DNA of 62,451 nt from Hungateiclostridiaceae bacterium UBA1305 (GTDB lineage: Bacteria; Bacillota; Clostridia; Acetivibrionales; DTU013): NCBI GenBank assembly GCA_002307275.1, contig DBTX01000040.1:51889-114339 (forward strand), read 5' to 3'. Of the stretch, positions 16,813-25,181 are shown piece by piece. The notes under the pieces are model-generated. The model was not told the DNA's origin, searched no databases, and worked only from the letters and a program-made list of their open reading frames with translations. Every line of letters begins with the position of its first letter. The first letter of the stretch is position 1. The translations under genes were made by a program, and so were the position numbers.

Positions 16813-17823
16813 ATGAGGTACGGGATGAAAGATTCGAGGTTGATACGATATAATGTATTATTTTTACTGATGTTTCTGACTGCAGCAGTATCAGTTCTTT
16901 CCGGCTGCAGTGGCGCATCCGGGGCGGTCTCCGGGATTGACGGGCCCGGCTCGGTACAGGGGTCTTCGCAGGAGGAATCTATCGAGTATGTATTTGGTAT
17001 CCCAATGGATAAAAATGCGGCAGTTATAACAGACAATGTTGCAGATATTTATGTCAAACCTGATGTAAAATCAACCCGTGTCACACAGGCTTTGTACAAC
17101 CAGCCTGTAAGCATACTGCAAAAGGAACAGGGATGGGCAAAGGTTTCGGCCGTTGACGGCAGCACCGGCTGGATAAAGCTGAAATACCTCGATAGCGACA
17201 TTTCAAGCATTTACGGCAGAACATACACGGACAGGATCATAGTCACCAGCAGGGAAAAGGAAATCGCCTCCAATCCTTCGGGTGGGGTTACTCAGATGAA
17301 TGCACCGATGGGATCCGAGTTTTTTGCCTTTAACAGCTCTGGTGATGCGTATGAAGTGTTTCTGCCAGGCAATAAAACCGGCTGGTTCAGGGGAAGCAGC
17401 GGCACTATTCATGTCGAACTCAATGAAATGATTCCCGTTACGAATGCGGATGATTTTGCTGCAACTGCACAAAGACTCAAGGGGGCCAGTTATCTTTTAA
17501 ACGGACTTAGTAATATGGGAATTGATGCGCCTGGTCTTGTCTATGTCTGTGCTCATATTAACGGGATAGACCTCCCGAGGAGTCTTGCCGGACAGCTGGC
17601 TTCCGGTACGGAGATTAAGCCGGAGGATGCGCAGACCGGTGATCTGCTGTTTCTTGCCGGTGCCGGTGAAGGTGAAGGCGGGAAGGTCATTAGTGTGGGA
17701 ATATGCACAGGTGGCGGAAATTACCTGTATGCCGGAAGAAAGATTGGCTATGTGGCCGTTGGAGATATCAACAAGGATAACTCCGAGGGTACCATTATCG
17801 CGGCAAGGAGAGTATTTAACTAA
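16813..17823 (+). CDS. Lipoprotein with SH3 domain and inactive-looking NlpC/P60 domain
   Basis: A 336-residue secreted lipoprotein. The signal peptide (LFLLMFLTAAVSVLSGC) ends in a lipobox with Cys near residue 32. Residues about 72-128 form a bacterial SH3 domain (DIYVKPDVKSTRVTQALYNQ ... GWIKLKYL). The C-terminal 120 residues keep the layout of NlpC/P60 hydrolases (GIDLPRSLAGQLASG, then QTGDLLFLAG, then GICTGGGNYLYAG), but the usual DCSG is DAPG, the HVGIY histidine is a serine (VISVGI) and the later histidine is a tyrosine. It therefore probably binds rather than cuts peptidoglycan. It begins one base after the ATPase gene and shares its transcript. Confidence 0.85.
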   Translation: MRYGMKDSRLIRYNVLFLLMFLTAAVSVLSGCSGASGAVSGIDGPGSVQGSSQEESIEYVFGIPMDKNAAVITDNVADIYVKPDVKSTRVTQALYNQPVSILQKEQGWAKVSAVDGSTGWIKLKYLDSDISSIYGRTYTDRIIVTSREKEIASNPSGGVTQMNAPMGSEFFAFNSSGDAYEVFLPGNKTGWFRGSSGTIHVELNEMIPVTNADDFAATAQRLKGASYLLNGLSNMGIDAPGLVYVCAHINGIDLPRSLAGQLASGTEIKPEDAQTGDLLFLAGAGEGEGGKVISVGICTGGGNYLYAGRKIGYVAVGDINKDNSEGTIIAARRVFN

Positions 17824-17843
17824 ATATATAGAGGAAGGTAGAA

Positions 17844-18127
17844 ATGACCAGACTGTATATTACAAGACACGGAGAGACACTCTGGAATACGGAGAAAAGA
17901 ATGCAGGGGCATAATGACTCGGAGCTGACGGAGACAGGGAGAAATCAAGCCTGTCTGATATCGAAGGCTTTGGTGGATATAGAGTTTGATGCGATCTACT
18001 CAAGTTCAAACTGAAGGATTTATGGAGCGGAGGCTTTGTTCACTCGACCAGTTTAAGTGTGATCGAATATGACAATGGCAGGTGGAATGTTGTAAAATGG
18101 GGTGACATATCCCATTACGAGGAATGA
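17844..18127 (+). pseudogene. Histidine phosphatase (phosphoglycerate-mutase-like) remnant
   Basis: An ATG at 17844 with GAGGAAGG upstream opens a 56-codon frame (to TGA at 18012-18014) encoding the perfect N-terminus of a histidine phosphatase: LYITRHGETLWNTEKRMQG, then SELTETGRNQA and FDAIYSSS. Directly after, in another frame, come about 40 residues resembling the family C-terminus (LWSGGFVHSTSLSVIEYDN) ending at 18127. Family members have around 200 residues, so some 100 middle residues, including the second catalytic histidine, are missing. An internal deletion with a frame change explains this. It follows the lipoprotein gene by 20 bp and ends 7 bp before the convergent glycosyltransferase gene. 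Confidence 0.85.
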
Positions 18128-18134
18128 AACCTTA

Positions 18135-19277
18135 TTAACTTTGATTCATGCATAAGGCTGCAGATTTTTTCAATACCAACTCTTCCACCAATCCTGCAAT
18201 ATCCTCGCAGGCGTGAGGGGTGGCGAGCTTTCCTGCAGCATCGGACATTTTCTTCAGTACACCGGGTCTGCTGATTATTTTCTCCAGCCCTATTTCCATA
18301 TTCCTACACGGTTCCAGACGGACGGCGGCACCGGAATCGATCAAAAAACGTGCGTTTCTCTCCTCCTGACCCGGTATCGGCGAGGTGATCAGAAGCGGTA
18401 GCTTTTTGACCAGCGCTTCCGAGACTGTTATACCGCCGGGTTTTGTAACCAGCAGATCGCAGGCATCCATTAATTCGTTAATTTTTTCCGAATAGCCAAG
18501 TACGCGTATTTCCCCCCGTGCATTTTGTGCAAGGCATTTCAGACGAGACTGCAGCTTGTGGTTATAGCCGGTAACAGCTATGATCTGGATATCCCGGGGC
18601 AGTTTGAGCAATGAGGAAAAGGCAGCCTCCAAACCGCCAAATCCAAGACTTCCGCCCATCAGAAGGATCGTCGGTTTCAGTTTCAGTCCCAACCTTTCAA
18701 GAATGAGACTTCTATCAATTTTGGAAAGAAAGCTTTCCGTTACAGGAATTCCGCAGGCGTACACCCTTTCTTCCCGTATGCCCATTGCTACCATATTTCT
18801 TTTAATATGCTCATGAGCCACAACGAAAGCATCAACTCCGTCAAGCTTCCAGAAGGAATGATGAGTATAGTCGGTAACAATCCCTATTACAGGAATATTT
18901 AGCACCCCTTTTTCCTTCAGGCATGAAAGCATTTGCAGCGGCATGGTATGCACACATACCACAGCGTCGGGCTTATATGACTCAAGCAGGCTGTAGAGCT
19001 TATGAGAAAGCAGGCTGTTGAAGCTTTTTACAAGGTCTGTGATCATTTCATCATTTTCGGACAGGTCATAAAACCTGCCGTATATGCCGGGTAAGGTTCT
19101 GATGGTACACAGGTATGTTCCTGTTACCAGCCTGTCAACCAATGGACTTATAAATTTCAATGAATCTACCAGCATGGTTTTGCAGTCTGGATTCTGTCTC
19201 TCCATTTGCTGCATAAGGGCCTGGGCAGCTTTGACATGACCTCCGCCGGTCGCGGCGGTCAGGAAAAGTATGTTCAT
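18135..19277 (-). CDS. UgtP/MGDG-synthase-like diacylglycerol glycosyltransferase
   Basis: A GT-B fold glycosyltransferase of 380 residues that probably adds sugar to diacylglycerol on the inner face of the membrane, making glycolipids or lipid anchors. The N-terminal ILFLTAATGGGHVKAAQAL is the classical MGDG-synthase/MurG-type glycine motif. IGIVTDYTHHSFWKLDGVDA matches the family's acceptor-side segment. The C-terminal nucleotide-sugar site is visible as LMGGSLGFGG and LVTKPGGITVSEAL. The N-terminal ATG at 19277 fits the family start. It is a single minus-strand gene between a pseudogene and sleB. Confidence 0.92.
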   Translation of the reverse strand: MNILFLTAATGGGHVKAAQALMQQMERQNPDCKTMLVDSLKFISPLVDRLVTGTYLCTIRTLPGIYGRFYDLSENDEMITDLVKSFNSLLSHKLYSLLESYKPDAVVCVHTMPLQMLSCLKEKGVLNIPVIGIVTDYTHHSFWKLDGVDAFVVAHEHIKRNMVAMGIREERVYACGIPVTESFLSKIDRSLILERLGLKLKPTILLMGGSLGFGGLEAAFSSLLKLPRDIQIIAVTGYNHKLQSRLKCLAQNARGEIRVLGYSEKINELMDACDLLVTKPGGITVSEALVKKLPLLITSPIPGQEERNARFLIDSGAAVRLEPCRNMEIGLEKIISRPGVLKKMSDAAGKLATPHACEDIAGLVEELVLKKSAALCMNQS

Positions 19278-19459
19278 CCGGTTTCTCCTCCGGGCTTCAT
19301 AAGCCTTTTAAGATATGCTGTAATCATTATTAACAAAAGCCGGCAACATTATTACATTGCCGTAAAAGCAAATCCGTTTTGGAATATTTTTTTGTTGGTT
19401 GCAAAGAATATTTAAGGCGAAATGAGATTCCATAAGGTTTTCAGGAAGGAGGACCTACA

Positions 19460-19933
19460 TTGAAAAGGAAGAAAACTTCACTATTTATTATGGCTGTTAC
19501 AGTATTATTCGCTTGTATCCTGCTGGGACCGGATGCCCTATTCAAATTTGGCAAGGTGTATGCGCAGAATAGCAGTATCAGTGATACACAGCTTCTGGCC
19601 AGAGCCATAAACGGAGAGGCACGGGGTGAACCATATGAGGGACAGGTCGCAGTCGGTGCAGTCATCTTAAATAGAACAAAGGACTCAAATTTTCCTAAAA
19701 CCATCGCAGGTGTTATTTATCAGCCCGGAGCATTCACTGCGGTAGATGACGGGCAGATAGACGTACCGATAGACCCTGGCTCCAGTGTCGTCAAGGCTGC
19801 TCAGGATGCATTGGATGGCTTTGACCCCACGAATGGCTGCATTTACTATTATAACCCAGCCACAGCAACAAGTTCCTGGATCTGGAGCAGGCAAATCGTT
19901 TTAAAGATAGGTAAGCATAACTTTGCGAAATAA
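19460..19933 (+). CDS. sleB: Spore cortex-lytic enzyme SleB, short form
   Basis: A germination-stage lytic enzyme acting on muramic-lactam-containing spore cortex. The product has 157 residues: a signal peptide (LFIMAVTVLFACILLGPDAL, mature from about residue 36) and a SleB/CwlJ hydrolase domain with the catalytic glutamate in INGEARGEPYEGQVAVGAV, then VILNRTKDSNFPKTIAGVIY. The start is TTG, with GGAAGGAGG ending 7 bases before it. Bacillus SleB is about twice as long and has an N-terminal peptidoglycan-binding domain, which is missing here. The immediately downstream ypeB supports the SleB rather than the CwlJ assignment. Confidence 0.92.
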   Translation: MKRKKTSLFIMAVTVLFACILLGPDALFKFGKVYAQNSSISDTQLLARAINGEARGEPYEGQVAVGAVILNRTKDSNFPKTIAGVIYQPGAFTAVDDGQIDVPIDPGSSVVKAAQDALDGFDPTNGCIYYYNPATATSSWIWSRQIVLKIGKHNFAK

Positions 19934-19987
19934 AGATTGTACATTAAATCGTACATTAATATGAAGAAATGGACTGGAGGAAATACT

Positions 19988-21379
19988 TTGGGTATCAGGG
20001 ATAAACTTCTGGATCTTAAAAGAAGGTTGTCGGACAGAAGGATGTATAGTGTTGTCATAGTACTGATAGGGGCGGTTTCCATCTGGGGGATCTATCAATT
20101 CAAGCACGCCGCCAATCTCCGGCAGGAGCTGGATAATCAGTACAACAGGGCTTTTTACGACATGGTAGGTTATGTGAATAATGTCGATACACTTCTGGCA
20201 AAATCAATGATCAGTACAACAACTGCAAAAACTGCCGGTACGCTTCAGGAAGCATGGAGGCAGGCGGACCTGGCACAGACGAATCTTGGGCAACTGCCCG
20301 TTTCACAGCCTGTACTGGCAAGTACATCCAAATTCCTTACACAAATCGGGGATCTGAGCTACTCATTGAACACTCAGAATGTCAAAGGTAAATCGCTCAG
20401 TGATGAGCAGTACAAAACAGTGGAGAAGCTCTACAAGTTGTCCAATTCATTGAAAAAAAGTCTTGACGAGCTGCAGAATGATCTTGGCTCCGGCAGATTG
20501 AAATGGGGAGAACTGGCAAGCAAAGGCGCTTCATTGTTCAGTAAAGCATCAGCTAATAATTCAATGAAGAAACTGGAATCCATCAGTTCAACATTTCAGG
20601 ACTATCCTACCCTGATCTATGACGGACCCTTCTCAGATCATATGACCTCTTCCGAGGCAAAAGGGCTGACCGGGAAAGATATTAATGCAGAGGAAGCGAA
20701 AAAGAGCATTAAAAAGTTCCTGGGAGAGGACAAGATCCAAGATATCACAGATACAGGTAAAAACGACAGCGGCCCGATTAAAAGCTTCAACTACACAGTC
20801 ACGTTCAAGGGTGCTCCGAAGGATCAAAAGGCCAACATAGGCGTAACGCAAAAAGGCGGCCATATTATGTGGATGCTCTATAACAGGCCTGTCAAGGAGA
20901 GCAAGACTGATATGAACAAAGCCAAACAGATCGGCAGGGATTTTCTCAACAGCAAAGGTTATAAAAATATGGAGGACACCTACTATCTTACACAGGATAA
21001 TGTTGCTACCATCAACTATGCTTACAGGCAGAACGGCGTTACCGTCTATCCCGACCTCGTCAAGGTGAAGGTTGCGCTGGACAACGGCGAAATTGTCGGA
21101 ATCGAGTCCAAGACCTACCTGTTGAATCACACTGAACGGAAAATCCCGACGCCCAAGATTACAGCCGAAGAGGCAAAAAAGAAGGTTAATACAAAACTGA
21201 AGCTATATGGCTCAGGGATGGCAATCATACCTACAACCTACAAAAAGGAACTCTTTTGCTATGAATTCAAGGGCAAGCTGAATAATAGCGACTTTATCGT
21301 ATATATCAATGCAGAGACCGGTGAGGAGGAGGATATACTGATGATCGTGAACACGCCAAATGGAGTGCTTACCATGTAG
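19988..21379 (+). CDS. ypeB: Germination protein YpeB
   Basis: YpeB is needed for placing and stabilising SleB in the spore. The 463-residue product has one N-terminal membrane segment (VVIVLIGAVSIWGIYQF), a helical region to about 230 with LRQELDNQYNRAFYDMVGYV, and repeated PepSY-like C-terminal units (DINAEEAKKSIKKFLG, then TDMNKAKQIGRDFLNSKGY, then ITAEEAKKKVNTKLKLYG). GGAGG at 19976-19980 stands 7 bases before a TTG at 19988, which makes that codon a better start than the ATG at 19961 or the open frame from 19937. The gap from sleB is 54 bp, so they form one operon. Confidence 0.95.
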   Translation: MGIRDKLLDLKRRLSDRRMYSVVIVLIGAVSIWGIYQFKHAANLRQELDNQYNRAFYDMVGYVNNVDTLLAKSMISTTTAKTAGTLQEAWRQADLAQTNLGQLPVSQPVLASTSKFLTQIGDLSYSLNTQNVKGKSLSDEQYKTVEKLYKLSNSLKKSLDELQNDLGSGRLKWGELASKGASLFSKASANNSMKKLESISSTFQDYPTLIYDGPFSDHMTSSEAKGLTGKDINAEEAKKSIKKFLGEDKIQDITDTGKNDSGPIKSFNYTVTFKGAPKDQKANIGVTQKGGHIMWMLYNRPVKESKTDMNKAKQIGRDFLNSKGYKNMEDTYYLTQDNVATINYAYRQNGVTVYPDLVKVKVALDNGEIVGIESKTYLLNHTERKIPTPKITAEEAKKKVNTKLKLYGSGMAIIPTTYKKELFCYEFKGKLNNSDFIVYINAETGEEEDILMIVNTPNGVLTM

Positions 21380-21557
21380 CCTGAGCTTGGAAGTGGAACT
21401 CCCGCTTATCGCAGGGGAGATTCTGCAAATCAATAAAATATGTAAACTTCCCGAATGGATAAATTGGCCGGATCTCCTTCGTATATCTTTCACATTTAGT
21501 TGCATATTGCAGCGGCAAACGTTATATTAATGATAATGATTAATACGGGGGTAGGCT

Positions 21558-22631
21558 GTGATCGATAAAATGGAAGCGGGAGTTGAAACAGACGGGAATA
21601 CAGAGGTTAAAAGGCCTGGCATTGTACAAGTATGCATATTGTTCTCTATTACGATCATCCTGTTCATTTTCATCGGATACAGGGTTCAGCAATCTGAATT
21701 TTATACCGGTGTGCTGATATCGGAATTTAGTTTGATCCTGCTGCCGGCATTCATTTTTCTGCTGCTGTTCAAATATGACCTGAAATCAGTGCTCAGGCTG
21801 AAAGGGACAAAGCCGCTGAATTTTCTTGTCACCTTTGTTCTCATGCTTTTTGCCATTCCGATAGCAGGTGCTTTCAACTTTTTAAACCTGTTTATTGTAA
21901 ATTCCATTTTTGGGAAAGTAATTGTCGAGCAATTGCCGGTCGCAACCGATGCCTGGAGCCTGATGGCCGACATCCTTGTGATTGCGGGCAGTGCGGGAAT
22001 ATGTGAGGAATTCCTCTTCAGAGGTGTCATTCAAAGAGGCTTTGAACGTTTCGGCACTACAAGGGCAATTCTCCTGGCGGCTTTTCTCTTTAGTCTGACA
22101 CATATGGATTTTCAGAAGATATTCGGTACATTTGTACTCGGTGCTTTAATCGGTTTTATTGTCTACAGAACAGACTCATTATTTTGTGGAATGTTTGCAC
22201 ACTTTACAAATAATGCGATCGCAGTGCTTTTAAGTTCTATTGTTACCAAATTCATGTCGGCCTACGGAGGTCCCGGGGCGAAGATAGCGGAGGGAGCTGA
22301 TCTGAACGGTATCCTTTCAACCTTCAGCAGCCTGCCTCCTCAACAGCTTTCAATCGTGCTGTTCGTATACGGATTCTTTTTCCTTTTTATCATTTCCATT
22401 TTTATTTTATTGCTTGTTGTACTGATAAAGCTGAATCCTGTCAATAAATCAAATGAGGCTATTGTAGGAATATCCGCCAATTCAGGAGCGTTCCGGGCAA
22501 ATGTAAAAAGCCTTGCATGGCTTTTGCCGGGTGTATTGCTGATCGCAAGCCTTTACTATTTTGAGGTGCTTAAGTTCAAAGGGATAAGCAACGGACTTGC
22601 TGAAGCCGCAAGGCGCCTTCTGGGAAGTTAG
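21558..22631 (+). CDS. CPBP-family intramembrane metalloprotease
   Basis: A 357-residue multi-pass membrane protein of the CAAX protease/bacteriocin-processing (Abi, CPBP) family. Hydrophobic segments occur near residues 24-44, 50-70, 88-110, 134-150, 170-185, 195-210, 270-296 and 310-335. The catalytic motifs are present: CEEFLFRGVIQRGFE (EExxxR, about 148-162), the LTHMDFQK histidine (about 182) and FAHFTNNA (about 213). The start is a GTG with GGGGGTAGG upstream; ATG at 21570 is an alternative. The stop overlaps the stop of the convergent helicase-loader gene by four bases. The substrate is unknown. Confidence 0.9.
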   Translation: MIDKMEAGVETDGNTEVKRPGIVQVCILFSITIILFIFIGYRVQQSEFYTGVLISEFSLILLPAFIFLLLFKYDLKSVLRLKGTKPLNFLVTFVLMLFAIPIAGAFNFLNLFIVNSIFGKVIVEQLPVATDAWSLMADILVIAGSAGICEEFLFRGVIQRGFERFGTTRAILLAAFLFSLTHMDFQKIFGTFVLGALIGFIVYRTDSLFCGMFAHFTNNAIAVLLSSIVTKFMSAYGGPGAKIAEGADLNGILSTFSSLPPQQLSIVLFVYGFFFLFIISIFILLLVVLIKLNPVNKSNEAIVGISANSGAFRANVKSLAWLLPGVLLIASLYYFEVLKFKGISNGLAEAARRLLGS

Positions 22632-23656
22632 GGCGGTGTGCTGTTCTTCAGCCTTCTGATATCATCACCGGCAAATCTGAATATGTCATAGCTGCCGGTA
22701 ATGCGGGATACGACCCGCTCGTCATAATATTCAAACAGCTTTTTAAGATCTATATTTGTCGCAATGATTGTCTTGCAGGGTTTTCTTTTATCGTTCGCGC
22801 AACGGGTGTCCATGATGCCCAGCAGCTCTGCATACCGCATGCCGGTTGGCGATTCGGTGCCAATGTCGTCTATAATGAGCAGGTTTGCTTCCATGATACT
22901 TTTGTAGACCGAATTGTCATAACTATCATCGTTTGAGGATTTGTAGCGGTATTCGTATATCGTATTGAACAAGGAAGGCGCTGTCTGATAAAGCACCGTA
23001 TAGCCGCGATTCATCAACTCGATTGCGATGCAGCCTGACATATAGGTCTTGCCTACACCGGTGGGACCGCTGAAGAGAAGATTCCGGACCTCGGAACTGC
23101 CGAAATTCTCCACAAAGTTTTTACAGTTTTCCAATATACCGAGAATTTGCCTGCGAGGTGATTTTTTGATACCATACCGTGCTTCACTTGGAACATCAGC
23201 ATAAAAATCCGCAAGGAAGCTTGCAAAACCCTCATTGCCGGTAATGGACAGATTAGACTGATCATAGATGTAGTTAATGAGCTGCTGTTTATAGCAAACG
23301 CAGGTCTTATCACCTGAAACTGAAGCGACAATACCTGTATCGGAGCACTTATCACATGCAAAGGCAGGAGTCAGGTAATCGGAAGGATAACCGTACTTGG
23401 AAAGCAACTTTGATCTTTCCTCTCCCAGGTTATCTATTGCTGTTGTAAGTTCTTCTTCTGCGCTGTCGGAGGATAGTAAGCCCATGAGCAGCAGCTTGTT
23501 GTATTTGAAGCCTGCCCGATGTATTTCTTCTTCTATTTCCTCAAGACGCGGAACATGGTAATACAGCTCTGACTTTCTTGCTTCAAGCTCATCTATCGCC
23601 TTTTTCCGCCTTCTGTCATATTCATTTTTTATCAATACGTATATGTTGGGATCCAT
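22628..23656 (-). CDS. DnaI/DnaC-like helicase loader
   Basis: A 342-residue AAA+ ATPase of the DnaC/DnaI type that loads the replicative helicase onto DNA. The N-terminal 95 residues are helical. A zinc-binding cluster follows (FACDKCSDTG, then KTCVCYK, about residues 98-121). The ATPase core has Walker A FSGPTGVGKTYMS near 196-208 and Walker B NLLIIDDIGTESPT near 258-271, with the arginine-finger region DERVVSRITGSYDIFRF near the end. It is encoded downstream of, and in the same direction as, a DnaD-like gene, the usual pairing of primosome genes in clostridia. The gap between them is 118 bp. Confidence 0.92.
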   Translation of the reverse strand: MDPNIYVLIKNEYDRRRKKAIDELEARKSELYYHVPRLEEIEEEIHRAGFKYNKLLLMGLLSSDSAEEELTTAIDNLGEERSKLLSKYGYPSDYLTPAFACDKCSDTGIVASVSGDKTCVCYKQQLINYIYDQSNLSITGNEGFASFLADFYADVPSEARYGIKKSPRRQILGILENCKNFVENFGSSEVRNLLFSGPTGVGKTYMSGCIAIELMNRGYTVLYQTAPSLFNTIYEYRYKSSNDDSYDNSVYKSIMEANLLIIDDIGTESPTGMRYAELLGIMDTRCANDKRKPCKTIIATNIDLKKLFEYYDERVVSRITGSYDIFRFAGDDIRRLKNSTPP

Positions 23657-23774
23657 ATCTGCCGGTCTTCACCCTTCCTGCTTGCATGCTGCCCTGCTGT
23701 TAATTATGAATACTATTGCTGTACTAAAAGAATCGCCGCAATATACCGTAAACTGAAATATGCACTAATCCAGC

Positions 23775-24773
23775 TTACACATCCTTATAAAGCTTGTCGA
23801 AGTATTCGTCATCATACTTGCGCTGTTCAAAATTGCCCTTCTGAGGCGCAGCGCTGGTTCTGCCTGCAGGTTTTCCAACACCTGTTCTCTTGCCGGCGTC
23901 TGCCGCCTTTTTATTCCCCTCGGCAGCGAGGATTTCTTCTTTGGTTTTGTAACCCTTGTTGTGCCAATCCGTAAGGATACTGTTTATGTATTCAAAGCTC
24001 GGGTTGACAGCAGAGGTGGTACGTTTAAGGGCCAGCTCAATTATTTCAAAATCATATCTGAATTCTGATACCCATTTCTCCACATAGGCATCTTCATACT
24101 CCGTTAAATAACCCTGCTTCCTTAGCTTCTTGCTTATTTTCCCACGTATGTCCTTGAGCTGCTGTGATTCTATGGAGTACTTGTCAAGGTCGAAGCTGTT
24201 GCGTATATTCTTGCTGTGCCAGCTATCGGCGACCTTCGTGATATACTGGCGGGACAGGCCCTTATAGTCCTGGCAATGCTTGAACAGGGCATACATAACG
24301 TCCTCTTCGAACTGGTACTTGTCAAACCATGCGTCGATATCCGTATACCAGGAGGGATTCATGACACCCTGGAAAAATGCGTTGTTGATACTGGAGATGA
24401 ATCTGCTTCGGGTTTTGCTTCTATCATTGCTAAGTGCCGCTTCATCGGGAGTGGAGGTTGTCTTGGCTCTGTAAAGCTTTTTGATTTCCTTCTCCTTCAG
24501 GTCAACCATGCTGAGCACATTTTCATTATCGCCCCTTGATATCAAGCCCATCTCCTCCAGCATGACAAGGGCCTGTTTCACGCGTGTTGTCTGTAGTTCA
24601 AGCTTTTTGGCGATATCCTGTGAGGATAAGTTCTTTCTATGCTTGCTGAGAAAAATGCAATAGATATAAACCTTCACATAATCACTTTCCAGAGAAGGCA
24701 TGTATTCTGAAATGAATATATCCGGTATCGGACTGTCGGAATACAGAATGGACAAGTTGGCGTCAAAAACCAT
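23775..24773 (-). CDS. DnaD-domain replication initiation protein
   Basis: A 332-residue primosomal protein of the DnaD/DnaB family. Residues about 1-110 form a winged-helix domain (NLSSQDIAKKLELQTTRVKQ, then ALVMLEEMGLISRGDNE). Two DDBH2-type helical domains follow (DAWFDKYQFEEDVMYALFKH near 150-190 and EKWVSEFRYDFEIIELALKR near 225-260, the latter continuing to YINSILTDWHNKGYKT, the YxxxIxxxW signature). The tail from about 280 is basic and unstructured. It recruits the helicase loader to the initiation complex; the loader gene lies directly downstream. Confidence 0.92.
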   Translation of the reverse strand: MVFDANLSILYSDSPIPDIFISEYMPSLESDYVKVYIYCIFLSKHRKNLSSQDIAKKLELQTTRVKQALVMLEEMGLISRGDNENVLSMVDLKEKEIKKLYRAKTTSTPDEAALSNDRSKTRSRFISSINNAFFQGVMNPSWYTDIDAWFDKYQFEEDVMYALFKHCQDYKGLSRQYITKVADSWHSKNIRNSFDLDKYSIESQQLKDIRGKISKKLRKQGYLTEYEDAYVEKWVSEFRYDFEIIELALKRTTSAVNPSFEYINSILTDWHNKGYKTKEEILAAEGNKKAADAGKRTGVGKPAGRTSAAPQKGNFEQRKYDDEYFDKLYKDV

Positions 24774-24982
24774 GGAATAACCTCACATATCTATGTACAT
24801 TCGGGATAATAACTCCTTGCAGGAGATTCCCATAACATATTATAGCACACCCGGTTGCTCATAAAAATGTAATTATTCGTTTGGTGTGAAATTAATTGTG
24901 CGCCTAAAAACCCCAATCTACATGAATCCACATAAATACAGTTGATTTTATGGTGGGAATGTATTATCATATATATGCACGT

Positions 24983-25059
24983 GCGCCCATAGCTCAATTG
25001 GATAGAGCGTCTGGCTACGGACCAGGAGGCTGGGGATTCGAACTCCTTTGGGCGCACCA
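24983..25059 (+). tRNA. tRNA-Arg(ACG)
   Basis: A complete cloverleaf can be drawn. The acceptor GCGCCCA (24983-24989) pairs with TGGGCGC (25049-25055), followed by A and an encoded CCA (25057-25059). The D arm is GCTCAATTGGATAGAGC. The anticodon stem TCTGG/CCAGG encloses CTACGGA with anticodon ACG, normally read as ICG for CGN arginine codons. The T loop is TTCGAAC. A candidate promoter TTGATT-17-TATCAT lies at 24942-24970. It is transcribed alone. Confidence 0.97.
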
Positions 25060-25093
25060 AAGCCTTGGAACTTTTTTGTTCTAAGGCTTTTTT
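25059..25093 (+). terminator. Terminator of the tRNA gene
   Basis: AAAGCCTTGGAAC (25059-25071) pairs with GTTCTAAGGCTTT (25078-25090) with one internal mismatch, followed by a T-run. It begins at the last base of the tRNA. Confidence 0.9.
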
Positions 25094-25130
25094 GTTCTGC
25101 AGCCGGACCAGCCAAGGTCATGGGAAAAGT

Positions 25131-25162
25131 AAGTCCCGCCAGCGCGAAGCATAGCGGGACTT
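25131..25162 (-). terminator. Terminator of gdhA
   Basis: AAGTCCCGC (25131-25139) pairs perfectly with GCGGGACTT (25154-25162), 19 bp beyond the gdhA stop. The downstream T-run on the minus strand is short (ACTTTTCC). Confidence 0.75.
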
Positions 25163-25181
25163 ATTGTATGGTGTTGCTTTA

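Noticed and set aside
24983..25059. The tRNA-Arg 3' end as an attachment site of an integrated element.
   Set aside because: No integrase, no duplicated tRNA end and no foreign genes follow; gdhA and replication genes flank it.
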